From an uncultured Pseudomonadota bacterium (lineage in GTDB: Bacteria; Pseudomonadota; Alphaproteobacteria; RF32; CAG-239), in NCBI GenBank assembly GCA_902785935.1, contig CADAAN010000008.1:1-54815 (forward strand): 54,815 nt of DNA. The letters run 5' to 3'. The notes under the pieces are model-generated. The model worked only from the letters and a program-made list of their open reading frames with translations. It was not told where the DNA came from and did not search any database. The number at the start of each line of letters is the position of its first letter. Position 1 is the first letter of the stretch. Position numbers and translations under genes: made by a program. Below are positions 43,329-51,542 of this stretch, one piece after another.

Positions 43329-44621
43329 ATGAAATTTAAGTTTTTTTTCTGTTTTTTTGTATTACTTTCGGGACTTGTTTGTCCTGAGGTTTGTGTATGT
43401 GCACAAGGTGATGCAACCCCGACAAAAGAATGGATGACTTATCTTGAAAATCTCAAAGCTGAAATGATGGCTAAGGGAATATCTAAGAAAACGATTGACA
43501 AAGCCTATGGCGATAAAACCTATTATCACCCAAGGCCGGAAGTTGTAGCTCAAGATAAAAAGCAGGTTGAATTTGTTTTAACCTCATATGCTTATGTCAA
43601 TAAGATTGTGTCCGAAGGGCGTGTCAAAGAGGCACGAAAACATTTCAAAGACTTAAAAAAACGTTATCAAAAAGTGGAAGATGAATATCAAGTTCCGCTT
43701 GAATATTTGACCTCATTTTGGGCGGTGGAAACAAATTTTGGGCAAAACAAGGGCAAATATCACTTAATTGACGGTTTGACGAATTTGAGCTATCGCAACA
43801 GACGCTCTAAATTTTTCAAAGATGAGCTTTATAACGTATTGAAAATTATGGATAAATTCGATTTACAAAATGATAAAATGCTCGGTTCGTGGGCAGGTGC
43901 AATGGGGCATTTTCAGTTTATGCCGTCGACATACAATGCTTATGCGATTGATTATGACGGTGACGGCGTGATTGATATTTGGGATAGTTTTGATGATGCG
44001 ATTGCATCGGCAGCCAATTATTTGCACGATTTGGGCTTCAAGAAAGATGAGCCTTGGGGCAGGGCTGTTCAATTGCCGTGGGATTTTGATTATACTTTAA
44101 CGGGCTATAAGGTGCGCAAAACCGTTGAAGAATGGGAAAAACTTGGTGTTAAAAACAAAGACGGCAAATCCTTGGGCTTAAAACCGAATTTGCAAGCTTC
44201 CGTGATTATTCCTGACGGGAGAAAGGGGCAACCGTATTTGATTTTGGGTAACTTTCGCCGCATTATGATTTGGAATAGGTCTGAAAATTATGCTTTAGCG
44301 GTTGGTATGTTGGCCGACTATATCGCTTCAGATAATAAATATGAGCCGTTATCTTCAAAAAATCAATATGCTTTAACAAATGAAGATATTATCAAAGTGC
44401 AAAAGTTTATCAATAAAGTATTGCACCTGAATTTAAAAGAAGATGGCAAGCTTGGGCCAAAGACCAAAGATGCTGTCAAAAAATTGCAAGCCAAGGCTAA
44501 AATGCATCAGGACGGATATCCGGATTACAGGCTTCTTTATAAAATCGATCATTACGATTCAAAAGCAGGTTTTCATGTTCCGGCTCAGCCTAAAAAGAAA
44601 GTAAAAAAGGTTCAAAAATAA
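43329..44621 (+). CDS. Lytic murein transglycosylase, MltB-like, with peptidoglycan-binding domain
   Basis: A 430-residue exported enzyme. A signal peptide (KFFFCFFVLLSGLVCPEVCVC) is followed by a transglycosylase domain. The catalytic glutamate lies in FWAVETNFG (about residue 134), followed by GSWAGAMGHFQFMPSTYNAYAIDYDGDG, which is the MltB signature. A peptidoglycan-binding domain at the C-terminus (VLHLNLKEDGKLGPKTKDAVKKLQ) is followed by a lysine-rich tail. It cleaves the glycan strand to form 1,6-anhydro ends. The start at 43329 is preceded by GAGGG; an ATG 26 codons upstream lies at the preceding stop and is less likely. Confidence 0.93.
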   Translation: MKFKFFFCFFVLLSGLVCPEVCVCAQGDATPTKEWMTYLENLKAEMMAKGISKKTIDKAYGDKTYYHPRPEVVAQDKKQVEFVLTSYAYVNKIVSEGRVKEARKHFKDLKKRYQKVEDEYQVPLEYLTSFWAVETNFGQNKGKYHLIDGLTNLSYRNRRSKFFKDELYNVLKIMDKFDLQNDKMLGSWAGAMGHFQFMPSTYNAYAIDYDGDGVIDIWDSFDDAIASAANYLHDLGFKKDEPWGRAVQLPWDFDYTLTGYKVRKTVEEWEKLGVKNKDGKSLGLKPNLQASVIIPDGRKGQPYLILGNFRRIMIWNRSENYALAVGMLADYIASDNKYEPLSSKNQYALTNEDIIKVQKFINKVLHLNLKEDGKLGPKTKDAVKKLQAKAKMHQDGYPDYRLLYKIDHYDSKAGFHVPAQPKKKVKKVQK

Positions 44622-44718
44622 AAAAATATAACCGTTTCTGATATAAAATCGATGTGTGCTTTGCATCAGGGGGCAAAATCAACAATGGAGCTGAAATTTT
44701 GGTGGGCTAAAAATTCAT

Positions 44719-44754
44719 AATATCCTTTGAGTAGGTTGCTGGGATATTTTTTTT
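44719..44754 (+). terminator. Intrinsic terminator between mltB-like gene and carD
   Basis: ATATCC (44720-44725) pairs with GGATAT (44742-44747), followed by a T-run. It lies about 100 bases after the transglycosylase stop. A short reading frame (MELKFWWAKNS, starting at 44685) stops immediately before it. Confidence 0.7.
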
Positions 44755-44855
44755 GATAAAAAAATCATTTTTTTTAAATTTATACTGGATTTATGTCAAA
44801 AAATGTGGTATAAAGGTAGTTGTTTTGATATAAAATTTTTTAGTAGGTGAAATCA

Positions 44856-45362
44856 ATGGTTGCAAAAAAATTACCGACTGTAACTTTTAATTCCGGTGAA
44901 TATGTTGTTTATCCGACCCATGGTGTGGGCAAAATTTCGGATATTTCAAAACAGACGATTGCCGGAACGGAACTTGAATTATTGGTCGTTAATTTCGAAA
45001 AAGATAAAATGACTTTGCGTATTCCGATGACAAACTTAAAAAATGTCGGTTTGCGTAAAATTTCTGAACCTGAAACCATTAATCAGGCTTTGGAAACATT
45101 AAAGGGAAAAGCCAAAGTCAGAAAAATCATGTGGTCTCGTCGTGCGCAGGAATATGAAAATAAAATCAATTCAGGCAATCCTGTTTCGGTGGCAGAAGTT
45201 GTGCGTGATCTGCATCGCCGTGAAAATATAGCGGAACAGTCATACAGTGAGCGTCAGATTTATGAACAGGCTTTTGATCGCTTGGCTTCGGAAGTGGCTG
45301 TGTGTGAAAATATTTCTGTTGATGAGGCCGGCAAGAAGTTGCTTGGAATCTTGGCAAAATAG
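44856..45362 (+). CDS. CarD/CdnL-family RNA-polymerase-binding regulator
   Basis: A 168-residue CarD-type protein that binds RNA polymerase and stabilises open complexes at promoters. The N-terminal Tudor-like domain has NSGEYVVYPTHGVGKISDI and VVNFEKDKMTLRIPMTNLKNVGLR. The C-terminal helical domain has MWSRRAQEYENKINSGNPVSVAEVVRDLHRR. The start at 44856 has AGGTG about six bases upstream; a GTG three codons earlier is the alternative. It is likely monocistronic between two terminators. Confidence 0.95.
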   Translation: MVAKKLPTVTFNSGEYVVYPTHGVGKISDISKQTIAGTELELLVVNFEKDKMTLRIPMTNLKNVGLRKISEPETINQALETLKGKAKVRKIMWSRRAQEYENKINSGNPVSVAEVVRDLHRRENIAEQSYSERQIYEQAFDRLASEVAVCENISVDEAGKKLLGILAK

Positions 45363-45378
45363 TGTTTTTTTCTCCCTA

Positions 45379-45408
45379 AAAAAAGGCAGACTTTGTTCTG
45401 TCCTTTTT
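45379..45408 (+). terminator. Intrinsic terminator of carD
   Basis: AAAAGGCAGA pairs with TCTGTCCTTTTT with one mismatch, and a T-rich tail follows. Confidence 0.7.
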
Positions 45409-45419
45409 GCTTTTTAAAA

Positions 45420-45450
45420 TAAAAAAAAGTGCGGTTTTAATACCGCACTT
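45420..45450 (-). terminator. Intrinsic terminator of the 45462-46706 gene
   Basis: AGTGCGGT (45428-45435) pairs with ACCGCACT (45442-45449). On the minus strand it is followed by a run of T (A-run on plus). Confidence 0.85.
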
Positions 45451-45461
45451 AAAATAAAAGA

Positions 45462-46706
45462 TTACCGATTGTTGTGTTCGGCAATGATTTCGTCGGCTCT
45501 TTGACTCACGATAGCATCGGCTTTTGACGCTTTTTCGGTGCCGGTCAAGACAGATTTAGCCTCTTTTTCTAAGGCGATAATCTGCTCGACATAATCCTTT
45601 TTGAGCGAGGCAAGGTCATAATTGCCGTTTTCATCGGGCATCAGACCGATAAATTGCAAAAAGGCGCGGCTCTTTTCCTGTTCTTTTTCTTTGAAGGCAC
45701 TTTGAGGATAACTCTTGAGCTCTTCAAGCTTCATAACATGCTTGAGGGGCTGAAGTTCTGCCGACCGCCTCAAAAGAACGGAATCCTTTTCAAAAAGAGA
45801 TTTCATCGGCGTCGGGAAGGGAAGATAATCCGCAAATCCAAAGTCGGAAATCACTTGTCTGCGCTTGTCGACAAAGCCGGCACTCGGCGTAAAATTGACG
45901 GCGCAAACGGACGTGTAATCCGATGAAGGAAGCAGGGTCCATTTGTTGCCCAAAATGCGTTTCCAGTCATTTTTTGAAAGGACACAAACATTTTCAGCCA
46001 GCAAATAGCCGTTTTCAGCTTTTTGCAAAACGATGGCATCTTTCGGCGGTTCAGATACGCTTTCGGCATTTTTGAAAAGCTTGTCTTGAGCTATGACAAC
46101 ATAGTTTGCCGACGGTCGTAGAGGAATGGTCAGAAAAACATATTTTCCGGCCGATTCAATTGCGGTAAGCGTGCTTGAAATGTCCTCAAGGGGTGTATGT
46201 GCAAGAAGACTGTTGCAAAAAACAATTTCTGCCTGACCTTCAAGCGGTTTTTCATAAGCATTGATGCCTGTGTCAAAATTGCGCACCGTGACGGTGATGC
46301 CGTAATCATATGCTTCAACGGCCTTTGAAGTCATGCGCTTGAAAGATGAAATTGTTTTGAACATCACCAAGCCGTTTTCGACAACTTCATCGAATGTGGA
46401 GCCGTATTCCTTGGCAACAGTGAAGCCGTCGACGTTGGCCGCCCACATCAAGCCGTCAAAATTGAGTACATTGGATTTGCCGCCGCCGTAATCAGTGATG
46501 GCAAAATCATTTTCAAATTTGATCAAGCCTAAGCGGCAAAGCTCAAAAATGTTCAAAAACATTTCAGAATAAATTGCCCGCGGCTGCAAAACAGCTCTTG
46601 CGCCAATCAGCGGAAATTTTGAGCGAAACGCGCCAAGGTCAATCGCATTTTTAAGCCAATGACCTTCCGTATCTTGAAAAAATACGGTTGTTAATTTTTT
46701 TTCCAT
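45462..46706 (-). CDS. Hypothetical protein, methyltransferase-like segment
   Basis: A 414-residue soluble protein with no signal peptide. The phrase ITDYGGGKSNVLNFDG and the later EIVFCNSLLAHTPLEDISSTLTAI look like a Rossmann SAM-binding methyltransferase core (motif I and post-II), at about residues 70-185. The rest, including a long Lys/Glu-rich C-terminus, is unfamiliar. No clear SD is visible before the ATG at 46706. It is a single gene with its own terminator. The methyltransferase reading is tentative. Confidence 0.7.
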   Translation of the reverse strand: MEKKLTTVFFQDTEGHWLKNAIDLGAFRSKFPLIGARAVLQPRAIYSEMFLNIFELCRLGLIKFENDFAITDYGGGKSNVLNFDGLMWAANVDGFTVAKEYGSTFDEVVENGLVMFKTISSFKRMTSKAVEAYDYGITVTVRNFDTGINAYEKPLEGQAEIVFCNSLLAHTPLEDISSTLTAIESAGKYVFLTIPLRPSANYVVIAQDKLFKNAESVSEPPKDAIVLQKAENGYLLAENVCVLSKNDWKRILGNKWTLLPSSDYTSVCAVNFTPSAGFVDKRRQVISDFGFADYLPFPTPMKSLFEKDSVLLRRSAELQPLKHVMKLEELKSYPQSAFKEKEQEKSRAFLQFIGLMPDENGNYDLASLKKDYVEQIIALEKEAKSVLTGTEKASKADAIVSQRADEIIAEHNNR

Positions 46707-46831
46707 AATGATTTGAGATTTATAGGTTAAACATAAATATGGTCTTTTGATACAGAGATAATAACAAAAATTTTGTTTTTGTCAAGGAACTTTTGCAGAA
46801 AAACAGCATTTTTTTGAAAATCCGATAAAGC

Positions 46832-46861
46832 AAAAAAAAAGAGGCTTAAAAAAGCACTCTT
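46832..46861 (-). terminator. Intrinsic terminator of the 46884-47440 pair
   Basis: AGAGGCTT (46841-46848) pairs with AAGCACTCT (46853-46861), with one mismatch, and a T8 run on the minus strand. Confidence 0.7.
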
Positions 46862-46883
46862 ACAACTTTTGATGCAAATAAAA

Positions 46884-47192
46884 CTAAAGATTTTCAACAA
46901 ATGTATTGCGTTTGATGTGCTTAATCGGCGCCTCATATGATCGCAAAACATCTTCAAGTTCATCATCAAGTTCCATAATCAAGACCTTATCCTGCTTGTC
47001 TAAAATCGGGGGTAAACGATCATCTAAGTAATCAAGCGCGATTGTTTCGTCTTCCGAGCGATAAAGCGTTGCATGCTTTGACCCGTCATAAAGCAAAAAA
47101 GGCTTGAAAGGCTCAGTCTGCCGCGACTTTATCAAAAAGACCAAAATCCCCTCATTTGTGATAATGACTTTATAATCACCTTCCTGTTGCAT
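46884..47192 (-). CDS. Small hypothetical protein
   Basis: A 102-residue soluble protein (starts MQQEGDYKVIITNEGILVF). It has an acidic region near the end (LIMELDDELEDVLRSYEAP). No family recognised. Its start codon overlaps the upstream stop by one base (TGATG), so it is translated together with the 82-residue protein. Confidence 0.65.
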   Translation of the reverse strand: MQQEGDYKVIITNEGILVFLIKSRQTEPFKPFLLYDGSKHATLYRSEDETIALDYLDDRLPPILDKQDKVLIMELDDELEDVLRSYEAPIKHIKRNTFVENL

Positions 47193-47440
47193 CAGTCGAT
47201 TAACTCCTTGCCTTTTTTCATAAGATATTTAGATATTTTTCCAACACCTTTTTGTGTATCAGCCATCAATGTTGTACCGATTTTTAAATCAGGCGCGTTC
47301 ACAAAATGATTGGCAAGATTTTTTGCACCGCTTAAAACCACATCTGCAACGTGCAGGCCATATTTTGTAAGGGCTGCAGCAACGCCCACACTATAAAGCG
47401 CAACGCCGCCGGTCGTCTTCAAAACTTTTTTTGCATCCAT
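47192..47440 (-). CDS. Small hypothetical protein with a hydrophobic patch
   Basis: An 82-residue protein. Its middle (GVALYSVGVAAALTKYGLHVADVV) is moderately hydrophobic and helix-forming but is not a clear membrane segment. A lysine-rich C-terminus follows. The ATG has a strong AAGGAGAT SD. It forms a two-gene unit with the downstream 102-residue protein. Function unknown. Confidence 0.65.
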   Translation of the reverse strand: MDAKKVLKTTGGVALYSVGVAAALTKYGLHVADVVLSGAKNLANHFVNAPDLKIGTTLMADTQKGVGKISKYLMKKGKELID

Positions 47441-47497
47441 ATTTTATCTCCTTTTTATGCATCATACGATATTTTTTTGCTTTTGTCAAATTTATTA

Positions 47498-47525
47498 TTG
47501 ATTTTTATTAAAATGGTGTTATAAT
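47498..47525 (+). promoter_or_regulatory. Promoter of the 47562-47999 gene
   Basis: TTGATT (47498-47503) and a perfect TATAAT (47520-47525) lie 16 bases apart, about 36 bases before the start codon. Confidence 0.65.
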
Positions 47526-47561
47526 GAAGTCTCCAAATAGAAATTAAAAAATTATTTAGAT

Positions 47562-47999
47562 ATGAAAAAAAATGTTTTTTGCGGCTTAGCCGCTGCAATC
47601 ACTGTGATAATGGTGGTTGCTATGGTTGCTATGAAGGCCATCACTTTTGAAGGTGGCCGTTCTGTCATCCTCATTGTTTCCCTGCTGTCTGTGTTTGCAG
47701 CATGGAGCAATGTGGAAGATAAAGAAAGAGCGAACGCTATTATGTGGTCCTTTGCAATCTACATGATTGTGTTGGGACTGCTGTGGTCGCTTGCTCCGGC
47801 AACAGTGTGGTATTCAAAACTTTTGACGGTTGTTTTATACGCCGCCATAGGTTGGTACCATACCTACCTTCAGACCCCTGACGAAATCTTCGGAAGTGTG
47901 AAGGAGTATGAAAGAGAACAGTACAGCAAACCGCACGTCAAATACCTCTTATGGGGTATGATGACACTGTTTGCGGCATATTGTAGCTTGTTCTGCTAG
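47562..47999 (+). CDS. Hypothetical membrane protein with four hydrophobic segments
   Basis: A 145-residue protein with hydrophobic segments GLAAAITVIMVVAMVAM, SVILIVSLLSVFAAW, MWSFAIYMIVLGLLWSL and LLWGMMTLFAAYCSLF, and a charged loop after the third (TPDEIFGSVKEYEREQYSKPH). No family recognised. No SD is visible before the ATG at 47562. It reads differently in composition from its neighbours (more GC-rich codons such as CTG and GTG), which may indicate transfer. A strong terminator follows. Confidence 0.7.
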   Translation: MKKNVFCGLAAAITVIMVVAMVAMKAITFEGGRSVILIVSLLSVFAAWSNVEDKERANAIMWSFAIYMIVLGLLWSLAPATVWYSKLLTVVLYAAIGWYHTYLQTPDEIFGSVKEYEREQYSKPHVKYLLWGMMTLFAAYCSLFC

Positions 48000-48014
48000 C
48001 CGCAAAAAAAATTG

Positions 48015-48047
48015 ACAGAGCCCCCTTAGTGGAGGCTCTGTTTTTTT
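48015..48047 (+). terminator. Intrinsic terminator of the 47562-47999 gene
   Basis: ACAGAGCC (48015-48022) pairs with GGCTCTGT (48034-48041), followed by a T-run. Confidence 0.85.
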
Positions 48048-48064
48048 GGTGAGCATTTTATATT

Positions 48065-48268
48065 TTATAATACTTCAATTTCTCCTGCTGCGATTCGCCC
48101 CCTGTCATCATAAGGCTCATAACTCACTTTTTGCCCGTCAAAAAGCCGTCTGATACCTTTTTCTTCAAGCTTTGAGATATGTACAAAAATATCTTTTCCG
48201 CCGTTTGAAGGCTCAATAAAACCATAGCCTCTTTTGGTGTTGAACCATTTTACAGTTCCGGTCGTCAT
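48065..48268 (-). CDS. Cold-shock-domain protein (CspA family)
   Basis: A 67-residue protein with the RNA-binding motifs KRGYGFIEP (RNP1) and DIFVHISKLEE (RNP2). It is a single cold-shock domain that binds RNA and single-stranded DNA as an RNA chaperone. AAAGGA lies before the ATG. The roughly 150-base leader upstream (48269-48417) may hold the usual thermoresponsive UTR, but no specific structure was read. Confidence 0.95.
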   Translation of the reverse strand: MTTGTVKWFNTKRGYGFIEPSNGGKDIFVHISKLEEKGIRRLFDGQKVSYEPYDDRGRIAAGEIEVL

Positions 48269-48417
48269 ATATAAATCCTTTCGTTATTTTTAACTTATGG
48301 TGAAAAAAACTCTTCACCTTTACACAAAGAAAGGTAGACCGATTCGGAGATAAAATCAACTAAAATTTGAATTAAAATAATATTTTATATCATTAGTTGT
48401 GTATAACTTCAGATATC

Positions 48418-48720
48418 CTAAATTTCAGACATGCATTGTGTGATGTACTCACGGCGATTCGTATCAGTCGGATTATTTTTTATATAATCATCTAAGATTT
48501 TTAAAATGGCACTGCGATAGACTGATTTAACGGCGGCCGTGATACAAAGCTTAAAAACAGCAGCCTCAAAAATTTGTGATTCTCTGCTGTCTAAGTCCTT
48601 TGCCATTAAAAGATAAGTCGGTGTATAAGCACCTTTATCGCAAACGGATGGCGCATCTGTGGTTTTTTTTGTTGAAGGGCCGACAATAGCTGACCAAAAA
48701 GCATTTATTTTTTGAAACAT
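48418..48720 (-). CDS. Small hypothetical protein
   Basis: A 100-residue soluble protein beginning MFQKINAFWSAIVGPSTKK. It contains two cysteines in the first half and a helical segment (VFKLCITAAVKSVYRSAILKILDD). No signal peptide or family recognised. A weak SD (GGGAT) precedes the ATG. It lies between the cold-shock gene and the ECF operon and is transcribed on the same strand as the former. Confidence 0.6.
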   Translation of the reverse strand: MFQKINAFWSAIVGPSTKKTTDAPSVCDKGAYTPTYLLMAKDLDSRESQIFEAAVFKLCITAAVKSVYRSAILKILDDYIKNNPTDTNRREYITQCMSEI

Positions 48721-48859
48721 TTGATTAATCCCGTTCTTTAAATATGTTGTTGAAACTTTTTTTACAACGTATCTCTTAAAAAAATATTGATGATCTAAAA
48801 AAATAATTTGAACCGAATTTTAAATTTTTTCGTTATATATTGTTGTCAGGAGATTGAAT

Positions 48860-49117
48860 ATGGACAAGTTAGAACTACTTTTAAATGAGGCAAAGCCGCT
48901 TTATATGAAGCGAAAGAAAAATCGGCGTATAGCGGTCGGCATTTGTTCTGTTATGCCGTGTTTTGCGGCGCTGTTTTTGAGCTTTAACACATCTTTTCAT
49001 GCACAAAGCCCGATATATGATATATGGGCTGATGAAATAGATACGCTTGAAGTCGGCTCTGTGATTGAAGATTTGGGCTTGCCCGTTGATGAATACGGTT
49101 TATTGAAAGTCAGCTGA
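48860..49117 (+). CDS. Small single-pass membrane protein, possible anti-sigma factor
   Basis: An 85-residue protein with a basic cytoplasmic N-terminus (MDKLELLLNEAKPLYMKRKKNRR), one hydrophobic segment (IAVGICSVMPCFAALFLSF) and an acidic periplasmic tail. Immediately in front of an ECF sigma gene and overlapping it by one base, this is the expected place and topology for a small membrane anti-sigma factor. That is inference: no anti-sigma sequence motif is recognised. SD AGGAG six bases upstream of the ATG at 48860. Confidence 0.6.
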   Translation: MDKLELLLNEAKPLYMKRKKNRRIAVGICSVMPCFAALFLSFNTSFHAQSPIYDIWADEIDTLEVGSVIEDLGLPVDEYGLLKVS

Positions 49118-49617
49118 TGACAAATTTTATTGAACAAAATCAAAAATATGTCAAAGCTGTGATTAAAAAAATGACCGGTTCTGAAAATGAGGATTTAGAG
49201 CAGGAAGTATACATCAAAGCTTGGCAAAACAGGCAAAAATACAAAGAACAGGGTAAATTAAAACAATGGATTTGTATGCTTGCCGCCAACCTTTGCCGTG
49301 ATTATTTCAGATCAAAGTCCTACAAAATCTCAAAGGCAGAAATTTCAAGCGAGATTTGTTTGCAAAATGCTTCCGTTAAGCCGAAAAACGAAGAGCGACT
49401 TGATCAAAAAAGGCGCCAAAAAATCGTCTTAAAGGCAGTGGATGATTTGCCCAAAATCTATCGCGAAATTATTATTATGGCCGATTTTGAAGAAATGTCG
49501 GTTGCTGATATCGCTCTGAAGCTTAAAATTCCGGAAGGAACAGTCAAATCAAGGCGACACAAAGCAAAAGAACTTTTGAAAACAACTTTAACCCCTTTAC
49601 TTGGAGAAAACTTATGA
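49117..49617 (+). CDS. ECF-type RNA polymerase sigma factor
   Basis: A 166-residue sigma factor with region 2 (EDLEQEVYIKAWQNRQKYKEQGKLKQWICMLAANLCRDYFR) and region 4 (LPKIYREIIIMADFEEMSVADIALKLKIPEGTVKSRRHKAKELL). The short linker between them is typical of the group. It should bind promoters of a stress regulon, probably including its own operon. It overlaps the upstream membrane gene by one base and the downstream Spy-like gene by four. Confidence 0.93.
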   Translation: MTNFIEQNQKYVKAVIKKMTGSENEDLEQEVYIKAWQNRQKYKEQGKLKQWICMLAANLCRDYFRSKSYKISKAEISSEICLQNASVKPKNEERLDQKRRQKIVLKAVDDLPKIYREIIIMADFEEMSVADIALKLKIPEGTVKSRRHKAKELLKTTLTPLLGENL

Positions 49618-50087
49618 AAAAAAACATATTACCGATATTGCTTGCAACAACGATTGTTTCAGGCGGATTAATTTTAAACAATGCGCATGCAGAGAATGTG
49701 AGCCTTAAAGTTCACGCTCCCTCAAAGGTTGAACATTCACTCGACCGCGAAGAAATGCATCACAAAATGGCTGAAAAAATGGCTAAAAAACTCAATTTAA
49801 CCGAAGAACAGCAACAAAAAGCCGAGCAAATTCGCGAAAAAGGCAAAAAAGAAATTGAGCCGTTAATGAATGAAATGAAAGATTTGCGTGAAAAAATGGA
49901 TGAAAAACGCCGCGAAAACATGGAAGAATTTGAAAAAATCTTAACTCCCGAGCAAACAACAAAATTTGAGGATATGAAGAAAAAAAGAGAAGAAATGCGC
50001 CATCATGAAGGCTTTAAGGATAAAGGCAGCAGACATTTCGGTCCGCACGGCCCGCGTCCGGCAGAACCCATTCAATCCAATGAATAG
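49614..50087 (+). CDS. Spy/CpxP-like periplasmic protein
   Basis: A 157-residue exported protein: signal MKKNILPILLATTIVSGGLILNNAHA, then highly helical, charged sequence with LTEEQQQKAEQIREKG and LTPEQTTKFEDMKKKREEM, which match the LTxxQ repeats of the Spy/CpxP family. A His-rich tail (MRHHEGFKDKGSRHFGPHGPRPA) could bind metal. It overlaps the ECF gene. Spy/CpxP-like proteins act as periplasmic chaperones or metal/stress sensors. In this operon it could be the sensor that feeds the sigma/anti-sigma pair. Confidence 0.88.
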   Translation: MKKNILPILLATTIVSGGLILNNAHAENVSLKVHAPSKVEHSLDREEMHHKMAEKMAKKLNLTEEQQQKAEQIREKGKKEIEPLMNEMKDLREKMDEKRRENMEEFEKILTPEQTTKFEDMKKKREEMRHHEGFKDKGSRHFGPHGPRPAEPIQSNE

Positions 50088-50109
50088 ATTTTGCTTGAAA
50101 TTAAACAAG

Positions 50110-50140
50110 AAGCTCGCATCACGTGGTGCGAGCTTTTTTA
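50110..50140 (+). terminator. Intrinsic terminator of the ECF operon
   Basis: AAGCTCGC (50110-50117) pairs with GCGAGCTT (50128-50135), followed by T6. Confidence 0.85.
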
Positions 50141-50179
50141 ATTTTAAGCGAATTTTGTTTTTTTATCAAAAGTCAACAG

Positions 50180-51466
50180 CTAAAACATATTAAAATAAGT
50201 CGGGGCTGCCGGTTTTGGAGATAGTTTTTGATATACAACATCAGCATTTTTGCCATAAATTTCAGGCATCATGGTAGGATAAACGGGAGCTTGATACAAC
50301 TTCGGCGTTATTTTCTTAGGTGCGCTGTCTGTAACCTCTAAGCCGTTTTGGGTCACCTTGACGATATCTAAACTATGCGTATTTGTACCGTCCTGATTAA
50401 TCTTAAAAACACCGTTAATCCCGACATAACCGTCCGGGTCTGTGATAGATGCGTGCATCAAAGATTCATCTTTGCCGCTTAAAGCCGATGCAAGCGCTAC
50501 CGCATCATAAGCATAAGTATAGAGGCTGTTTGGCTGTTCTAAAAACAAATCTTTGTACTTGTTGTTGAAATAATCGGCATGTACGCGCGAAATGGATGGA
50601 TAAATCGCATGATAGAGGGTTGTTTCTTTCGTCAAATTCGTGTTTTCCCAAACAGATGTCCCGATAAATAAAACGTCGGGATATGAGACATCATAATAGC
50701 CGAATGTTGATGCAATTGCCTTTAAGCGACTGCCTGTTTCGGCAATCAATATTGTATCAAAATTTTTTGATGCAACCATCTTTTGAACTAAATCCGAAAA
50801 CTCAAGAGAGGAGGGCTCATAAAAACCGATTTTTGATACGCGTGCGCCATGCTGAGCTGCTGCATCAAAAGCCGATTTTGCAATATTAAGACCTGATGCG
50901 GAATCGGGGACAACAACAGCGATATTCTGCCGTCCCTGAGATGCGGCATATGACACGATTCGCTCAATTTGCTCATCTGCGAGAAGCCCGATGGTATAAA
51001 CACCGCCACCCAAAACCTGAGGCGAGGTTGAAAATGATATGACAGGTATATTTTCTCGTTTTGCAGATGGCGAAACAGCCGAAACTTCATCAGCCGTCAA
51101 AGGGCCCAATATCAATTTTGCATGGTTTGCAACAGCCTGATGAAAAGCCTCTAAAGCACCGCTACCCGTGCTCCTTGTGTCATAAAATCTGATTTCAAGA
51201 TGCGTGTTTGATGTATCTTCAATCGCCATCATGGCCGCATTTTGCAAACCTTTGCCATAAGTCGATGCCTTGCCTGAAAGCGGCAACAACATTGCAACCT
51301 TAAACGAATCTTTTTTCAAATCGTTGGTATACTCATCCGCACTTTTGTAGGCATGGTATGAATAACCCTGAACAGGCTTTTTTTGCGATAAACCAGGTAT
51401 TATTTGCGAACAACCGAATAAAATGAGCGCCATAAAACAGAGGCATACTTTTTTTAACACTTGCAA
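50180..51466 (-). CDS. Penicillin-binding-protein-activator-like lipoprotein (LppC/LpoA family)
   Basis: A 428-residue lipoprotein. Lipobox LILFGC with cysteine 19, then a periplasmic-binding-protein fold: FKVAMLLPLSGKASTYGKGLQNAAMMAIEDT. This is the C-terminal LpoA-like domain of alphaproteobacterial LppC proteins. They activate peptidoglycan synthases or are ABC-type Leu-binding relatives. The start is TTG at 51466 (AAGGAAAA close upstream) or GTG two codons later. It is divergent from rsmI, which is the usual arrangement. Confidence 0.9.
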   Translation of the reverse strand: MQVLKKVCLCFMALILFGCSQIIPGLSQKKPVQGYSYHAYKSADEYTNDLKKDSFKVAMLLPLSGKASTYGKGLQNAAMMAIEDTSNTHLEIRFYDTRSTGSGALEAFHQAVANHAKLILGPLTADEVSAVSPSAKRENIPVISFSTSPQVLGGGVYTIGLLADEQIERIVSYAASQGRQNIAVVVPDSASGLNIAKSAFDAAAQHGARVSKIGFYEPSSLEFSDLVQKMVASKNFDTILIAETGSRLKAIASTFGYYDVSYPDVLFIGTSVWENTNLTKETTLYHAIYPSISRVHADYFNNKYKDLFLEQPNSLYTYAYDAVALASALSGKDESLMHASITDPDGYVGINGVFKINQDGTNTHSLDIVKVTQNGLEVTDSAPKKITPKLYQAPVYPTMMPEIYGKNADVVYQKLSPKPAAPTYFNMF

Positions 51467-51542
51467 TTTTCCTTTAATGCTTTAATGTAAGAAACAATGT
51501 TTTATATGTAATTTAAAAAAAATCAAATGTAAAGAGTTATCC

